From an uncultured Roseicyclus sp. (GTDB lineage: Bacteria; Pseudomonadota; Alphaproteobacteria; Rhodobacterales; Rhodobacteraceae): a stretch of DNA of 64,000 bases. Positions 27,357 through 35,618 of this stretch are shown one piece after another. Below the pieces are notes generated by a model. The model had not been told where the DNA came from, ran no database searches, and saw only the letters and a program-made list of their open reading frames with translations. The position numbers and the translations under genes were made by a program. Location of the stretch: NCBI GenBank assembly GCA_947491935.1, contig CANLLF010000004.1:434001-498000 (forward strand), read 5' to 3'. Each line of letters opens with the position of its first letter. The first letter of the stretch is position 1.

Positions 27357-28087
27357 GCGAGGCGGGCCTGACACGGGATGGGTTCCTGGGGGGCCGGGTT
27401 CAGGTCTGGCAACCCGCGCGCGGGTATCGCGCCGCGACGGATCCCGTGTTTCTGGCGGCGGCCTGCCCCGCGCGCCCTGGTGAAACGGTGTTGGAGCTTG
27501 GCTGCGGCGTTGGTGTCGCGGCCCTGTGCCTTGCCGCCCGGGTCCCCGGTGTTCAGGTGACCGGCGTAGAGCGGCAAGCCGATTATGCCGATTTGGCGCG
27601 GCGCAACGGCGTGGACGTGGTGAATGCGGATCTGTCCGCGCTTCCCGACGATTTACGAGCGCGGAGCTTTGATCATGTCATCTGCAACCCGCCCTATTTC
27701 GTGCCGGGCGCTGGGACCGGGGCGGGGGATGCGGGGCGCGAAGCCGCCTTGCGGGAGGACACGCCACTGGCCGATTGGCTGTCGACAGCCCGCGCCCGGT
27801 TGAAGCCCCAGGGCTGGATGACGATGATCTATCTCGCGGAACGGCTGCCCGATATTCTGGTCGGCTTGGACGGGTTCGGATCGATCGCGGTCCTGCCACT
27901 GGCCGCGCGCGAGGGGCGAGCCGCCGGGCGTATCGTCCTTCGGGCGCGCAAAGGTGCGCGCGGGGCATTTTCCCTTCTCGCGCCAGTTCTTATACATGAA
28001 GGTGCAACCCATGCGGGTGATGGCGATGACTATTCTGCAACAACCCGTGCCATCTTGCGCGATGGGGCGCCGCTGCCTTTCGGGTAA
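27353..28087 (+). CDS. TrmN6-like SAM-dependent methyltransferase
   Basis: A 244-residue class I methyltransferase. It has the SAM-binding motif LELGCGVGVAALCLAAR near residue 46, an acidic VTGVERQADYADLA strand end, and the N6-adenine-type catalytic motif NPPYFVP near residue 111. NPPY and the N-terminal GGRVQVWQPARGYRAATDPVFLA pattern fit tRNA1(Val) (adenine37-N6)-methyltransferase and its relatives. GTG at 27353 overlaps the DUF2007 stop. The tRNA target is inferred from family only. Confidence 0.85.
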   Translation: MSEAGLTRDGFLGGRVQVWQPARGYRAATDPVFLAAACPARPGETVLELGCGVGVAALCLAARVPGVQVTGVERQADYADLARRNGVDVVNADLSALPDDLRARSFDHVICNPPYFVPGAGTGAGDAGREAALREDTPLADWLSTARARLKPQGWMTMIYLAERLPDILVGLDGFGSIAVLPLAAREGRAAGRIVLRARKGARGAFSLLAPVLIHEGATHAGDGDDYSATTRAILRDGAPLPFG

Positions 28088-28133
28088 CAGCCCAAATACG
28101 CTGCATTTTAGGCGTTAACTCTGTTCTGCGTGA

Positions 28134-28151
28134 CATAAGCCGAAACTTATG
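28134..28151. promoter_or_regulatory. CATAAG/CTTATG inverted repeat upstream of DUF465 gene
   Basis: A perfect 6+6 inverted repeat with a CCGAAA spacer, 28134-28139 and 28146-28151, lies 44 bases before the ATG at 28195. No T tract follows and it is GC-poor compared with its surroundings. It may be an operator or a weak hairpin in the leader of the small DUF465 gene, or may lie in its promoter. No factor can be assigned. Confidence 0.35.
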
Positions 28152-28194
28152 GTGCACTCGAATTGTAACATCCACACAACGAGAGGAGACACAT

Positions 28195-28359
28195 ATGTCG
28201 CTTGGCGCCCATCTTCAGGAACTCAAGAAGAAGCACGCCCACCTTTCGGCCAAGGTCGAGGAAGAACAACGCAGCCCCGGTGTAGATGAGCTTGCCATCC
28301 GCGAGCTGAAGAAAGAAAAGCTCCGCCTCAAGGAAGAAATTTCCCGGCTCGCGAACTAA
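28195..28359 (+). CDS. DUF465 (YdcH-family) small coiled-coil protein
   Basis: A 54-residue protein starting MSLGAHLQELKKKHAHLSAK, with a Lys/Glu-rich helix ending KEKLRLKEEISRLAN. This matches DUF465/YdcH, short antiparallel helical hairpins found across proteobacteria and of unknown function. A strong GAGAGGAG site precedes the ATG. It stands alone with its own 107-base upstream region, and is convergent with the LysR gene 28 bases further on. Confidence 0.82.
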   Translation: MSLGAHLQELKKKHAHLSAKVEEEQRSPGVDELAIRELKKEKLRLKEEISRLAN

Positions 28360-28386
28360 ACCGATCCTGCCGCGCGAGGGGCTGGA

Positions 28387-29334
28387 TCAGACCTGAACCT
28401 CAGCGGCATCAACAAATGTCATACCGTCCCGGTACGCCTTGAGGCTGGAGATCTCGGCCTCAAGCCACTCCAGATACGCGCGAACCTGCGGGCGGTTTTG
28501 TGTGCCCTCGGGGCAGACGAAGCTGTATCGGGCCTGCGTCGTCAACGCGATCGTATAGGGTGCAACAAGGCGTCCTTCCCGCAGGTCGCGCTCGGCAAGA
28601 GACAATCTCCCCAGTACAACCCCGCCTTCCGCAACTGCCGCATCAAGTGCGTGATCGGCCTGGCTAAATCGCGCGCCTGACGCAAAACGCGGCGGCAAGC
28701 CCGCGGCGCGGAACCATGCGGGCCAGTCGAAAGCGGGCTCGAAATTGCGCGTATCGTCCTGATGCAGCAACGGCGCGCGGGCCAGGTCGGCCGGGTTCGG
28801 GAACTGCTCGGCCAGCGCGGGTGTCATCATCGGTGTCATCCATTCGCTGATGATGGGCTTGGAAAACAGCCCCTCCTCCTGCTTCGGAAAGCCGAATCGG
28901 ATGGCGACGTCGATATCGTCGCGGGCGAAATCCATGATTTTCAGCGTGGCCGAGAACCGTAGCTCGATGTCCGGATGGGCCTGGGCGAAATGAAACATGC
29001 GCGGCGCCAGCCATTTGGCGGTGAAGGCGGGCCCCGCCGTGACGGTGAGGCTGGTCTGATCCACGCTGCGCCGTGCCGCCCGCCATGCGGCGCCAAGCGC
29101 CGTGAAGCCATCGGAGGCGCCAGGCGCCAACGCGCGGCCCGCATCGGTCAACTCCACGGCGCGGTTGAGGCGGCGGAACAGTGGCGCTTCCAGATGCTCC
29201 TCAAGCGACTTGATCTGGAACGACAACGCGGCGGGCGTCACGTTCAATTCTGCGGCGGCCTTGGAGAAGGACATATGCCGGGCGGCGGCATCAAATGCAC
29301 GCAGGGCGGTGAGGGGAGGAAGACGATCAGACAT
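28387..29334 (-). CDS. LysR-family (GcvA-like) transcriptional regulator
   Basis: A 315-residue regulator. The N-terminal winged helix (LTALRAFDAAARHMSFSKAA, then ELNVTPAALSFQIKSLEEHL) is of the GcvA/AmpR type, and the C-terminal substrate-binding domain begins near residue 90 (TSLTVTAGPAFTAKWLAPRM). ATG at 29334 is chosen over GTG at 29340. A TTAAG-N5-CTTAA dyad lies seven bases upstream of this start codon and fits a LysR box, so autoregulation is likely. It is divergent from three tiny ORFs, its most probable targets by the usual LysR arrangement. Effector unknown. Confidence 0.88.
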   Translation of the reverse strand: MSDRLPPLTALRAFDAAARHMSFSKAAAELNVTPAALSFQIKSLEEHLEAPLFRRLNRAVELTDAGRALAPGASDGFTALGAAWRAARRSVDQTSLTVTAGPAFTAKWLAPRMFHFAQAHPDIELRFSATLKIMDFARDDIDVAIRFGFPKQEEGLFSKPIISEWMTPMMTPALAEQFPNPADLARAPLLHQDDTRNFEPAFDWPAWFRAAGLPPRFASGARFSQADHALDAAVAEGGVVLGRLSLAERDLREGRLVAPYTIALTTQARYSFVCPEGTQNRPQVRAYLEWLEAEISSLKAYRDGMTFVDAAEVQV

Positions 29335-29340
29335 GCACAC

Positions 29341-29355
29341 TTAAGTATCGCTTAA
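29341..29355. promoter_or_regulatory. Putative LysR-box operator
   Basis: TTAAG-TATCG-CTTAA is a perfect interrupted palindrome containing T-N11-A (29342-29354), the classic LysR-type operator core. It lies between the LysR start codon and the first tiny ORF at 29443. Its position, abutting the regulator's own start, fits autorepression and divergent activation. No binding data are available; assignment is by pattern and location. Confidence 0.55.
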
Positions 29356-29442
29356 CTGAAGGCATGGAAAGTCTCGTTTGTGAGAAAAAGGGGAAAGGTC
29401 CATATCGGATGCAACACGACGTATCAATGAAAGGTCACTCCC

Positions 29443-29556
29443 ATGTTTTTCTACAACACGATCAATCCCGCCACCCGCAACGCCGTTCTGAAGGCCCGTG
29501 CCGAGCGCGGCAAAGCCTTGGGTGAGTTCTGGGGGTTTCTGACGGGCCGCTCCTGA
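29443..29556 (+). CDS. Tiny ORF A (37 aa), LysR-divergent
   Basis: A 37-codon open frame: MFFYNTINPATRNAVLKA followed by RAERGKALGEFWGFLTGRS. It is amphipathic and basic, with an aromatic patch (FWGF) near the C terminus. AAAGG lies at a good distance before the ATG. The sequence before the start resembles that of tiny ORF C (AAAGGTCA in both), and the RNAVLKARAER core resembles tiny ORF B, suggesting a small paralogous set. No family recognised; it could be a membrane-associated small protein or a regulatory peptide. Confidence 0.55.
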   Translation: MFFYNTINPATRNAVLKARAERGKALGEFWGFLTGRS

Positions 29557-29662
29557 TAGCGAGACGGTCAGGCGGGATGCGGAGTTGCGCAGATAGCAAT
29601 ACTCTCATCCGCCCAAGTCCCTTATCTGTTAGGCGTATTCAAAGAAACAAATGAGATGCGCC

Positions 29663-29797
29663 ATGATGGACGAATATGCTGATCCCAAACTCCGCCAGAT
29701 CATGCTTGCGGCCCGCGCCGAGCGCAGCAGGCAGGTTGCACGCCTCTTTGCCCGCCTGTTTCACCGCACTCCGCCGGGCGTTGCGCCCCGCGGGTAA
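29663..29797 (+). CDS. Tiny ORF B (44 aa)
   Basis: A 44-codon frame, MMDEYADPKLRQIMLAARAE then RSRQVARLFARLFHRTPPGV; an in-frame ATG 12 bases earlier (29651) is also possible. The core LRQIMLAARAERSRQ parallels RNAVLKARAERGKA in ORF A, and the C-terminal half is an Arg/Phe-rich amphipathic helix. The ribosome-binding site is weaker than in A and C. A CCAATT/AATTGG dyad lies just after the stop. Function unknown. Confidence 0.5.
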   Translation: MMDEYADPKLRQIMLAARAERSRQVARLFARLFHRTPPGVAPRG

Positions 29798-29805
29798 CGG
29801 ATATT

Positions 29806-29821
29806 CCAATTAAGCAATTGG
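29806..29821. promoter_or_regulatory. CCAATT/AATTGG dyad between tiny ORFs B and C
   Basis: A perfect 6+6 inverted repeat with an AAGC spacer starts nine bases after the stop of ORF B and 71 bases before ORF C. It is unusually AT-rich for this genome. It could end transcription of B weakly (CTTTGG follows, not a T run) or be an operator for C. No assignment is possible from sequence alone. Confidence 0.35.
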
Positions 29822-29891
29822 CTTTGGCGGGGCGGCATCATAAGTGGATGTTACGCCCCGTCAGGGCCGGTTCTATCAAAGGTCAGTTAAA

Positions 29892-30002
29892 ATGTTCTTT
29901 TTCTTTGCGCCGCGTCGTTTGCCCCGCTCCATCCTGGTAGCGCGCTCCAATGATGCCATGGATCGCGCCCGCCTGATGGGCTATCTGAACGCCCTGCACT
30001 AA
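29892..30002 (+). CDS. Tiny ORF C (36 aa)
   Basis: A 36-codon frame, MFFFFAPRRLPRSILVARSN then DAMDRARLMGYLNALH. It begins MFF like ORF A and has the same AAAGGTCA ribosome-binding context, 8-9 bases before the ATG. A short aromatic N terminus is followed by a basic amphipathic helix. Its stop codon overlaps the stop of the convergent DMT gene (shared CTAA), the same tail-to-tail packing seen at four other well-supported gene ends, which mildly supports it being real. Function unknown. Confidence 0.5.
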   Translation: MFFFFAPRRLPRSILVARSNDAMDRARLMGYLNALH

Positions 30003-30856
30003 GCGCGGGACGACCCGAGGGCCGCAAGGCCTGCCCCGCCCGCAATCAGGGCGGCGGCCAGAAGCAGGGACATCGTCGGCTCGGCGATGCCCACCAGGAC
30101 AAGCACGAGCGTCGATAAAAGTGGCGCAGCATAGCTTGCCGTGCCCAGAAGCTGAATATCGCCGCGCTTCACCCCCAGATCCCACACGAAAAACGCCAAC
30201 CCTACCGGCCCGAGGCCCAAGGCCAGAACCGACATCCATTGGGATGCGGTACCGGGCCAGATCGTGTCCTCGAACGCCATGTGGGCCGGAAGCGACAGGA
30301 GGGCCGTGGCAACGCAGAAGATGGCGACGGTCTGCGTCGGCATCCTGCCCATCCGCCGTGACAGCACCGAATAGCCCGACCATGTCAGCGCGCAGAGAAA
30401 CGCCAGCGCCAAGCCCACGCCCCCGGTGAACCCATCGGCCCCCGGCGCCACGATCAGGGCCGCGCCCAGAAACGCGATCAACGCACCGATGACGTGGAGC
30501 CGCCCGAGGCGTTCGCCGGGCAGAAGGCCGGAAAACAGCACGATGAAGAGCGGCCAGAGATAGGCAATCAGACTGGCCTCGGCCGGGGACGCGAGGCGCA
30601 GGGCGGAAAAGTAGAGCGCGTGGTAGCCGAACAACCCAAGCGTCCCGAAAACATAGACGCCGATTGGCACCGCCCGCAATTGCGGCCAACCGCCCGTCGC
30701 CGTGACCCAGACGAGGCCAAGCGCTCCACCGATGGTGAACGTCATGGCGTTGAGCTGAAACGGCGGCACCGGTGCCGCACCGATGGTAAACAGCGCTAGC
30801 AAAGCCCAGAGAAGGACGGCGATGAAGCCTATGGCGGTGGCGGTCTGGCGAGTCAT
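29999..30856 (-). CDS. DMT-superfamily (EamA) transporter, YddG-like
   Basis: A 285-residue membrane protein with ten predicted segments in two EamA repeats: ATAIGFIAVLLWALLALFTIG at the start, then PAEASLIAYLWPLFIVLFSG, and a second repeat with LTWSGYSVLSRRMG. The ASLIAYLWPLFIVL pattern resembles the aromatic amino acid and paraquat exporter YddG. ATG at 30856 is chosen; upstream residues look non-coding. It ends at the tiny ORF C stop. Substrate is inferred at best. Confidence 0.82.
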   Translation of the reverse strand: MTRQTATAIGFIAVLLWALLALFTIGAAPVPPFQLNAMTFTIGGALGLVWVTATGGWPQLRAVPIGVYVFGTLGLFGYHALYFSALRLASPAEASLIAYLWPLFIVLFSGLLPGERLGRLHVIGALIAFLGAALIVAPGADGFTGGVGLALAFLCALTWSGYSVLSRRMGRMPTQTVAIFCVATALLSLPAHMAFEDTIWPGTASQWMSVLALGLGPVGLAFFVWDLGVKRGDIQLLGTASYAAPLLSTLVLVLVGIAEPTMSLLLAAALIAGGAGLAALGSSRA

Positions 30857-30975
30857 GCCCGCTTCTTTAGGGCAGCTTGGTGAGCGCCGATAGCCCACCT
30901 GGCGATGCGTGTTTTTGCATGCGTCGTTAAGGGATCATCTTTGGTGTTGTGTCAGCGAGAACAGCGCAGCGCACC

Positions 30976-31003
30976 AAAAAGGGCCCCCGCATGGCGGAGG
31001 CCC
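30976..31003 (-). terminator. Rho-independent terminator after phaB
   Basis: Read on the minus strand, a 10-bp stem (31003-30994 with 30990-30981, one G-U pair) closes on a CAT loop and is followed by five T (30980-30976). It lies 24 bases past the phaB stop and should end the phaA-patatin-phaB transcript. Confidence 0.85.
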
Positions 31004-31027
31004 GTGGGCGTTGAAACGAAGATGCTG

Positions 31028-31753
31028 TCAGACGAAGAATTGCGCGCCGTTGGCCGAGATCGTGGAGCCGTTGATGAACCCCGAATCGTCGGAGGCCAGG
31101 AAACAGACGCAGCGGGCGATTTCTTCCGGCTCCCCAAGGCGGCCTGCGGGGATCTGCGGGATGATCTTGGAGTTCAGCACATCCTCGGGGATCGCGCGGA
31201 CCATTTCGGTGCCGATATAGCCGGGGCAGATGGCGTTGGCGGTGATGCCCGCGCGCGCGCCTTCTTGGGCCAGCGATTTGACGATCCCCAGATCGCCCGC
31301 CTTGGTGGCAGCATAGTTGACCTGACCGGCCTGACCCTTCTGGCCGTTGATCGACGAGATCACGATGACACGGCCGAATTTGCGCTCGCGCATGCCAGGC
31401 CAGACGGGGTGCACGGTGTTGAAGACGCCGGTGAGGTTCGTGGCGATGACTTCATTCCATTGTTCGGGCGTCATGCGGTGGAACATGGCGTCGCGGGTGA
31501 TGCCGGCATTGGCGACCACAACTTCGATGGGCCCGAGATCGGCTTCGACCTTGGCGATGCCATCGGCGGAGCTTTGATAATCGCCGACATTCCATTTGTA
31601 GGTCTTGATGCCGGTTTCATCGGTGAACTTGGCCGCGGCCTCGTCATTTCCGGCATAGGTCGCAGCGACCTCGTAACCGTCGGCCTTCAGGGCCTTGGAA
31701 ATGGCTTCGCCTATGCCACGGCTGCCGCCGGTGACCAATGCTACACGTCCCAT
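31028..31753 (-). CDS. phaB: Acetoacetyl-CoA reductase
   Basis: NADPH-dependent reduction of acetoacetyl-CoA to (R)-3-hydroxybutyryl-CoA, the monomer for poly-3-hydroxybutyrate. The 241-residue short-chain dehydrogenase has VTGGSRGIGEAI (8-19), NAGITRD (82-88), the catalytic Ser134, Tyr147 and Lys151 (YAATKAG), and the typical PhaB C terminus GSTISANGAQFFV. It is last in a minus-strand cluster with phaA and a patatin-like gene and is followed by a strong terminator. No polymerase gene phaC is in the window. Confidence 0.93.
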   Translation of the reverse strand: MGRVALVTGGSRGIGEAISKALKADGYEVAATYAGNDEAAAKFTDETGIKTYKWNVGDYQSSADGIAKVEADLGPIEVVVANAGITRDAMFHRMTPEQWNEVIATNLTGVFNTVHPVWPGMRERKFGRVIVISSINGQKGQAGQVNYAATKAGDLGIVKSLAQEGARAGITANAICPGYIGTEMVRAIPEDVLNSKIIPQIPAGRLGEPEEIARCVCFLASDDSGFINGSTISANGAQFFV

Positions 31754-31782
31754 ATGTCTCTCTCCTTGGTGAAGTTGTGGTA

Positions 31783-32637
31783 TTATATGTCGGATTGGGT
31801 GTGACGGTCGAGCCAGGCTTGGCCGTCGCGTTCACCAAGATCCCAGGCGGCGTGAAGCGCGTCGGGATTGGTGAAATCGATCTTGTTGCCGGCCACGGCT
31901 TCAGAGGGGCCATCGTGCCAGATGCGGGCAGTGTCTTCGGGCCGGTCGCGGTAGTCGCGGGTCATCAGGACAAGCGTAGCACCCTCGTCCGGATCCGGGT
32001 GGGGGATCTGGTTGATCAGGCCGCCATCCATGACCGGCTGACCGTCCCATTCGGGGATGCGGAAGATCGGTGGGATGGTGGCGGCGGCCTTCACCAGTTG
32101 GGCGAGGCGCCCATCGCGCGCGGCTTGCCGGGCATCGACCAATTGACCCGTGAGACCGACTTTTTCGGCCCATTCGCCATCGGGGCGGGATTTGACCATC
32201 TTCTCGATCTGATAGGCCGCGCCCGCGACCAGGGCTTTCAGCGTGTCGGGCAGGCGGGACGTGGGATGTGGCAGCAGGATCTGGAAGGCCGGGCCATCCG
32301 CGATCCGGGCCTCGGCCGTCGCATCGAGGACCTGATCCACAACCTCGGAATAGATGCGTTGATGCGGGGTCAGGCCGTCGTCGCGGTCCAGATCGTGCAG
32401 GCTGACATTGTAGTCATTGTGCGAAAAGGCGTGCGCCATGGTGTTCAGTAGGTCCGCCTCGCGCCCGGCGATCCAGGCCGATGCCGACATCGCGCCACCG
32501 GACACCCCCGTCACCCGGTCGGGGGTCAGCGAGAGCGCCGCCCCCGCCACCTTCATCCAGCCACCGTGCCAGAAGCAGCGGATGCCACCGCCGGAAAACA
32601 CGAGTTGGCGGAAATCGGGAAGGGGAGGCGTCGACAT
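31783..32637 (-). CDS. Patatin-like phospholipase between phaA and phaB
   Basis: A 284-residue patatin-fold hydrolase. It has the oxyanion-hole glycines SGGGIRCFWHGGW (15-27), the nucleophile Ser46 in GVSGGAMSAS, and the catalytic Asp204 in VMDGGLINQ, so the Ser-Asp dyad is complete. Such enzymes cleave acyl esters of phospholipids or other lipids. It sits inside the pha cluster, 59 bases after phaA and 29 before phaB on the same strand, hinting at a role in polyester granule or lipid turnover, which is inference. No signal peptide seen, so cytoplasmic. Confidence 0.87.
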   Translation of the reverse strand: MSTPPLPDFRQLVFSGGGIRCFWHGGWMKVAGAALSLTPDRVTGVSGGAMSASAWIAGREADLLNTMAHAFSHNDYNVSLHDLDRDDGLTPHQRIYSEVVDQVLDATAEARIADGPAFQILLPHPTSRLPDTLKALVAGAAYQIEKMVKSRPDGEWAEKVGLTGQLVDARQAARDGRLAQLVKAAATIPPIFRIPEWDGQPVMDGGLINQIPHPDPDEGATLVLMTRDYRDRPEDTARIWHDGPSEAVAGNKIDFTNPDALHAAWDLGERDGQAWLDRHTQSDI

Positions 32638-32696
32638 GACAAGCGAACGCAGGCGCGACGCGTTTGGTTTCCCGCCGCGCCGCGCCCGTGGTCAGA

Positions 32697-33872
32697 TCAG
32701 TCGCGCTCGACGCAAAGCGCAACGCCCATGCCGCCACCGATGCAAAGCGTGGCGAGGCCTTTCTTGGCATCGCGGCGCTGCATCTCGAAGAGCAGCGTGT
32801 TCAACACGCGGCAGCCGGAGGCGCCGATCGGGTGACCGATGGCGATGGCGCCACCGTTCACGTTCACAATGGCCGGATCCCAGCCCATGTCCTTGTTCAC
32901 GGCACAGGCCTGGGCGGCGAAGGCTTCGTTGGCTTCCACGAGGTCGAGGTCTTCGACCTTCCAGCCCGCTTTTTCCAGCGCCTTGCGCGAGGCGTAGATC
33001 GGGCCGACGCCCATGATCGACGGGTCCAGACCCGCGGTGGCGTAAGAGGCGATGCGCGCGAGCGGCTGGATGCCGCGCTTCTCCGCATCGTCGGCGGACA
33101 TCAGAAGCGTCGCGGCGGCGCCGTCGTTCAAGCCAGACGCGTTGGCGGCGGTTACGGAGCCGTCTTTGGTGAAGGCGGGGCGAAGTTTCTGCATAGCCTC
33201 CATCGTGGCGCCGTGGCGGATGTATTCATCCTGATCGACGGTGATGTCACCCTTGCGGTTTGGCACGATGACGGCGGTGATTTCGTCAGCGAACTTGCCA
33301 GCCTTCTGAGCGGCCTCGGCCTTGTTTTGCGACGCGACGGCAAACTCGTCTTGTTGCTCGCGGGAGATCTGCCATTTCTCGGCCACGTTCTCGGCCGTCT
33401 GGCCCATGTGATAGCCGTTGAACGCATCCCACAATCCGTCACGGATCATCGTGTCGATATACTTCATGTCGCCCATCTTCTGGCCTTGACGCAGCGTGGC
33501 CGCATGGGGGGACATGGACATGTTTTCCTGACCACCAGCGACGACGATAGAGGCGTCCCCCAGCATGATATGCTGTGCACCCAATGCCACGGCGCGCAAG
33601 CCCGAGCCGCAGACCTGGTTGATGCCCCAAGCGGCGGCTTCCTGTGGCAGACCTGCATTGATGTGGGCCTGGCGGGCGGGATTCTGGCCTTGGGCGGCAG
33701 TCAGCACCTGCCCCAGAATCGTTTCGGACACTTCGGATTTGTCGACACCGGCGCGTTCCACGACGGCTTCGATCACGGTTTTGCCAAGGTCATGGGCGGC
33801 AGTGTTGGCGAAGGAGCCGAGGAAGCTGCCGACCGGCGTGCGGGCTGCGGAAGCGATGACGACGTTGGTCAT
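32697..33872 (-). CDS. phaA: Acetyl-CoA C-acetyltransferase
   Basis: Condenses two acetyl-CoA to acetoacetyl-CoA, first step of polyhydroxybutyrate synthesis; reversible thiolase. The 391-residue protein starts [17 protein letters not shown] and has nucleophile Cys88 ([11 protein letters not shown]), His347 ([10 protein letters not shown]) and acid/base Cys377 (CIGGGMG), all intact, at the usual spacing for biosynthetic thiolases. It is first of three genes phaA-patatin-phaB. Confidence 0.94.
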   Translation of the reverse strand: MTNVVIASAARTPVGSFLGSFANTAAHDLGKTVIEAVVERAGVDKSEVSETILGQVLTAAQGQNPARQAHINAGLPQEAAAWGINQVCGSGLRAVALGAQHIMLGDASIVVAGGQENMSMSPHAATLRQGQKMGDMKYIDTMIRDGLWDAFNGYHMGQTAENVAEKWQISREQQDEFAVASQNKAEAAQKAGKFADEITAVIVPNRKGDITVDQDEYIRHGATMEAMQKLRPAFTKDGSVTAANASGLNDGAAATLLMSADDAEKRGIQPLARIASYATAGLDPSIMGVGPIYASRKALEKAGWKVEDLDLVEANEAFAAQACAVNKDMGWDPAIVNVNGGAIAIGHPIGASGCRVLNTLLFEMQRRDAKKGLATLCIGGGMGVALCVERD

Positions 33873-34085
33873 TGAGAAGTGTCCTTTCCTGTGTGGACGG
33901 ACCTGGAAATCGGCCCGATCCCGTCTCTGTGTCGTGGATGTATTGGGCCGGGTGATAGTGCGCGACGCGGGGTAAAGGCAACGGGCACGGTGTCTCAGGC
34001 TACCACGGACAGGCGGATATCCGTCAGATGCAAGGCACCGGGCTAGCAGGAAACAGGTTTTGGAAAGGCTCCGCGGGCCAGTCGT

Positions 34086-34916
34086 TCAGGCAGACCGTTC
34101 CATCACGCGGGTATCGTCCTGGGGCAGTTTCATCTTTGGCGCGCCATAGTAATAGCCTTGTAGGCAATCGACACCGGCCCGGCTGAGCCACTGCGCCTCA
34201 GCCGCCGTTTCGACAGATTCGGCCACGACGAGCATGTCGAAATGACGCGCCAGCGAGATGAGTGCCTCCGTCAGCACCTGATTGTCGGCATCCTCCGACA
34301 CATTACGGGAGAATTGCCCGTCGATCTTCAGGATATCAAAGTAGAAGGTCTTGAAGTGCCGGAAGGCAGTGTAGCCCGCGCCGAAATCATCCAGCGCGAA
34401 GGTGATGCCCTTATCTTGCAGATCCTCCATGAAGATGGCCACGATCTCCGGCATCATCATGACGGAGCTTTCGGTAATCTCGAGGATCAGCCGCTCCACA
34501 ACCATCGGATCGTCGCGCAGGCAGGTGCGCAGGATCTGCATCCAACGCGGATAGCCGACGGAGCGGGCCGACATGTTCACCGACAGGCGCAACCACGGAT
34601 ATTGCTTCAGCATCTGCAAGCCGATCTTCAGCGCCGCGCAATCGATCTGACGGCCGATATCGCTGTCTTCCACGGCCCCCATGAAATCGCGGGCCGGAAT
34701 GACACGGCCGGTTTCATCGAGAATACGGATAAGGCCCTCGTAGAACGCGATTCCCTTGCCATCGGCCCGGATGATCGGCTGGAACGCAAGCCGCGCGTCG
34801 CCACGGCCAAGGGCCTGTTGGACCATGGACAAGGTGCCGCGATCGCGTTGCGCGACGGCAGCGTCCAGCGGGCTTTCCAACCCTGGCTCCATCAGCTCCG
34901 GCCCCTTGTCGCGCAT
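34086..34916 (-). CDS. EAL-domain cyclic-di-GMP phosphodiesterase (stand-alone)
   Basis: A 276-residue single-domain protein. The EAL signature is FYEGLIRI at 58-65, with E60 kept and Ala changed to Gly. Catalytic-site residues N114 (SVNMSARS), E146 (EITES), D176-D177 (LDDFGAGY), K198 (KIDG) and E233 (AESVET) are present, so hydrolysis of cyclic-di-GMP is plausible. No membrane segment or sensor domain, so cytoplasmic. ATG at 34916 has GGAG upstream and is preferred over GTG at 34931. It stands alone, divergent from tag. The window's only GGDEF-like protein lacks its active site. Confidence 0.87.
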   Translation of the reverse strand: MRDKGPELMEPGLESPLDAAVAQRDRGTLSMVQQALGRGDARLAFQPIIRADGKGIAFYEGLIRILDETGRVIPARDFMGAVEDSDIGRQIDCAALKIGLQMLKQYPWLRLSVNMSARSVGYPRWMQILRTCLRDDPMVVERLILEITESSVMMMPEIVAIFMEDLQDKGITFALDDFGAGYTAFRHFKTFYFDILKIDGQFSRNVSEDADNQVLTEALISLARHFDMLVVAESVETAAEAQWLSRAGVDCLQGYYYGAPKMKLPQDDTRVMERSA

Positions 34917-35016
34917 CGTCCGACTCCACACTCACGATCATCTGGCATTGATGCGCGGGCAGGGTTTAAGGAAGGGTGAAAGCTGGCATTTGCCACGAAT
35001 GAGCGGGAGTTTTGCG

Positions 35017-35601
35017 ATGATCGAAGATCCGGGTGGGCGCTGCGGCTGGTGCGGGAGCGACCCGGTCTACGTTGCCTATCACGACACCGAATGGGGCTTT
35101 CCAGAATATGACAGCCGCGCCCTTTGGGAGAAGCTGGTGCTCGATGGGTTTCAGGCGGGCCTGGCTTGGATCACGATCCTACGGAAGCGGGAGGCGTTTC
35201 GCGCCGCGTTCGGGGGATTCGAACCGGAGGTCATCGCCAGTTGGGGGGAGACGGAGGTGGCGCGGTTGCTGAGCGATCCGGGGATTGTCAGGCACCGGGG
35301 CAAGATCGAGGCTACGATCGGGAATGCGCAGGCTTGGGTCGCGATGGAGGAACGCGGCGGATTTGATGCATTTGTCTGGGATTACGTCGATGGCTTACCG
35401 GTACAGAACCAGTGGGAGACGATGACCGATGTGCCCGCGGCGACCGAGCTATCCACCCGGATGTCGAAGGATCTGAAGAAAGCGGGATTCCGATTCTGCG
35501 GGCCGACGATTGTCTATGCCTGGCTCCAGGCGACCGGCGTGATCAACGACCATCTGGTCGGCTGTTTTCGCCACGCGGAGGTGAAGAGCCTGGCGCGATA
35601 G
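35017..35601 (+). CDS. tag: DNA-3-methyladenine glycosylase I
   Basis: Removes 3-methyladenine from alkylated DNA. The 194-residue protein begins MIEDPGGRCGWCGSDPVYVA, then YHDTEWGFPE, matching the Tag N terminus with zinc-ligand Cys and His; the C-terminal DHLVGCFRH supplies the other His/Cys pair. Core motifs LAWITILRKREAFRAAF and GFRFCGPTIVYAWLQATG are typical. ATG at 35017 is chosen because GCGGGAG lies eight bases upstream; an in-frame ATG at 34999 is possible. It is followed by a hairpin-rich element between convergent genes. Confidence 0.92.
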   Translation: MIEDPGGRCGWCGSDPVYVAYHDTEWGFPEYDSRALWEKLVLDGFQAGLAWITILRKREAFRAAFGGFEPEVIASWGETEVARLLSDPGIVRHRGKIEATIGNAQAWVAMEERGGFDAFVWDYVDGLPVQNQWETMTDVPAATELSTRMSKDLKKAGFRFCGPTIVYAWLQATGVINDHLVGCFRHAEVKSLAR

Positions 35602-35618
35602 CCAAAGGTGTTGAAGTT

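Noticed and set aside
27089-27577. Extended N terminus of the polyprenyl diphosphate synthase up to 27577
   Set aside because: The extension is antisense to the DUF2007 and methyltransferase genes and contributes no family residues; ATG at 27088 gives the normal start.
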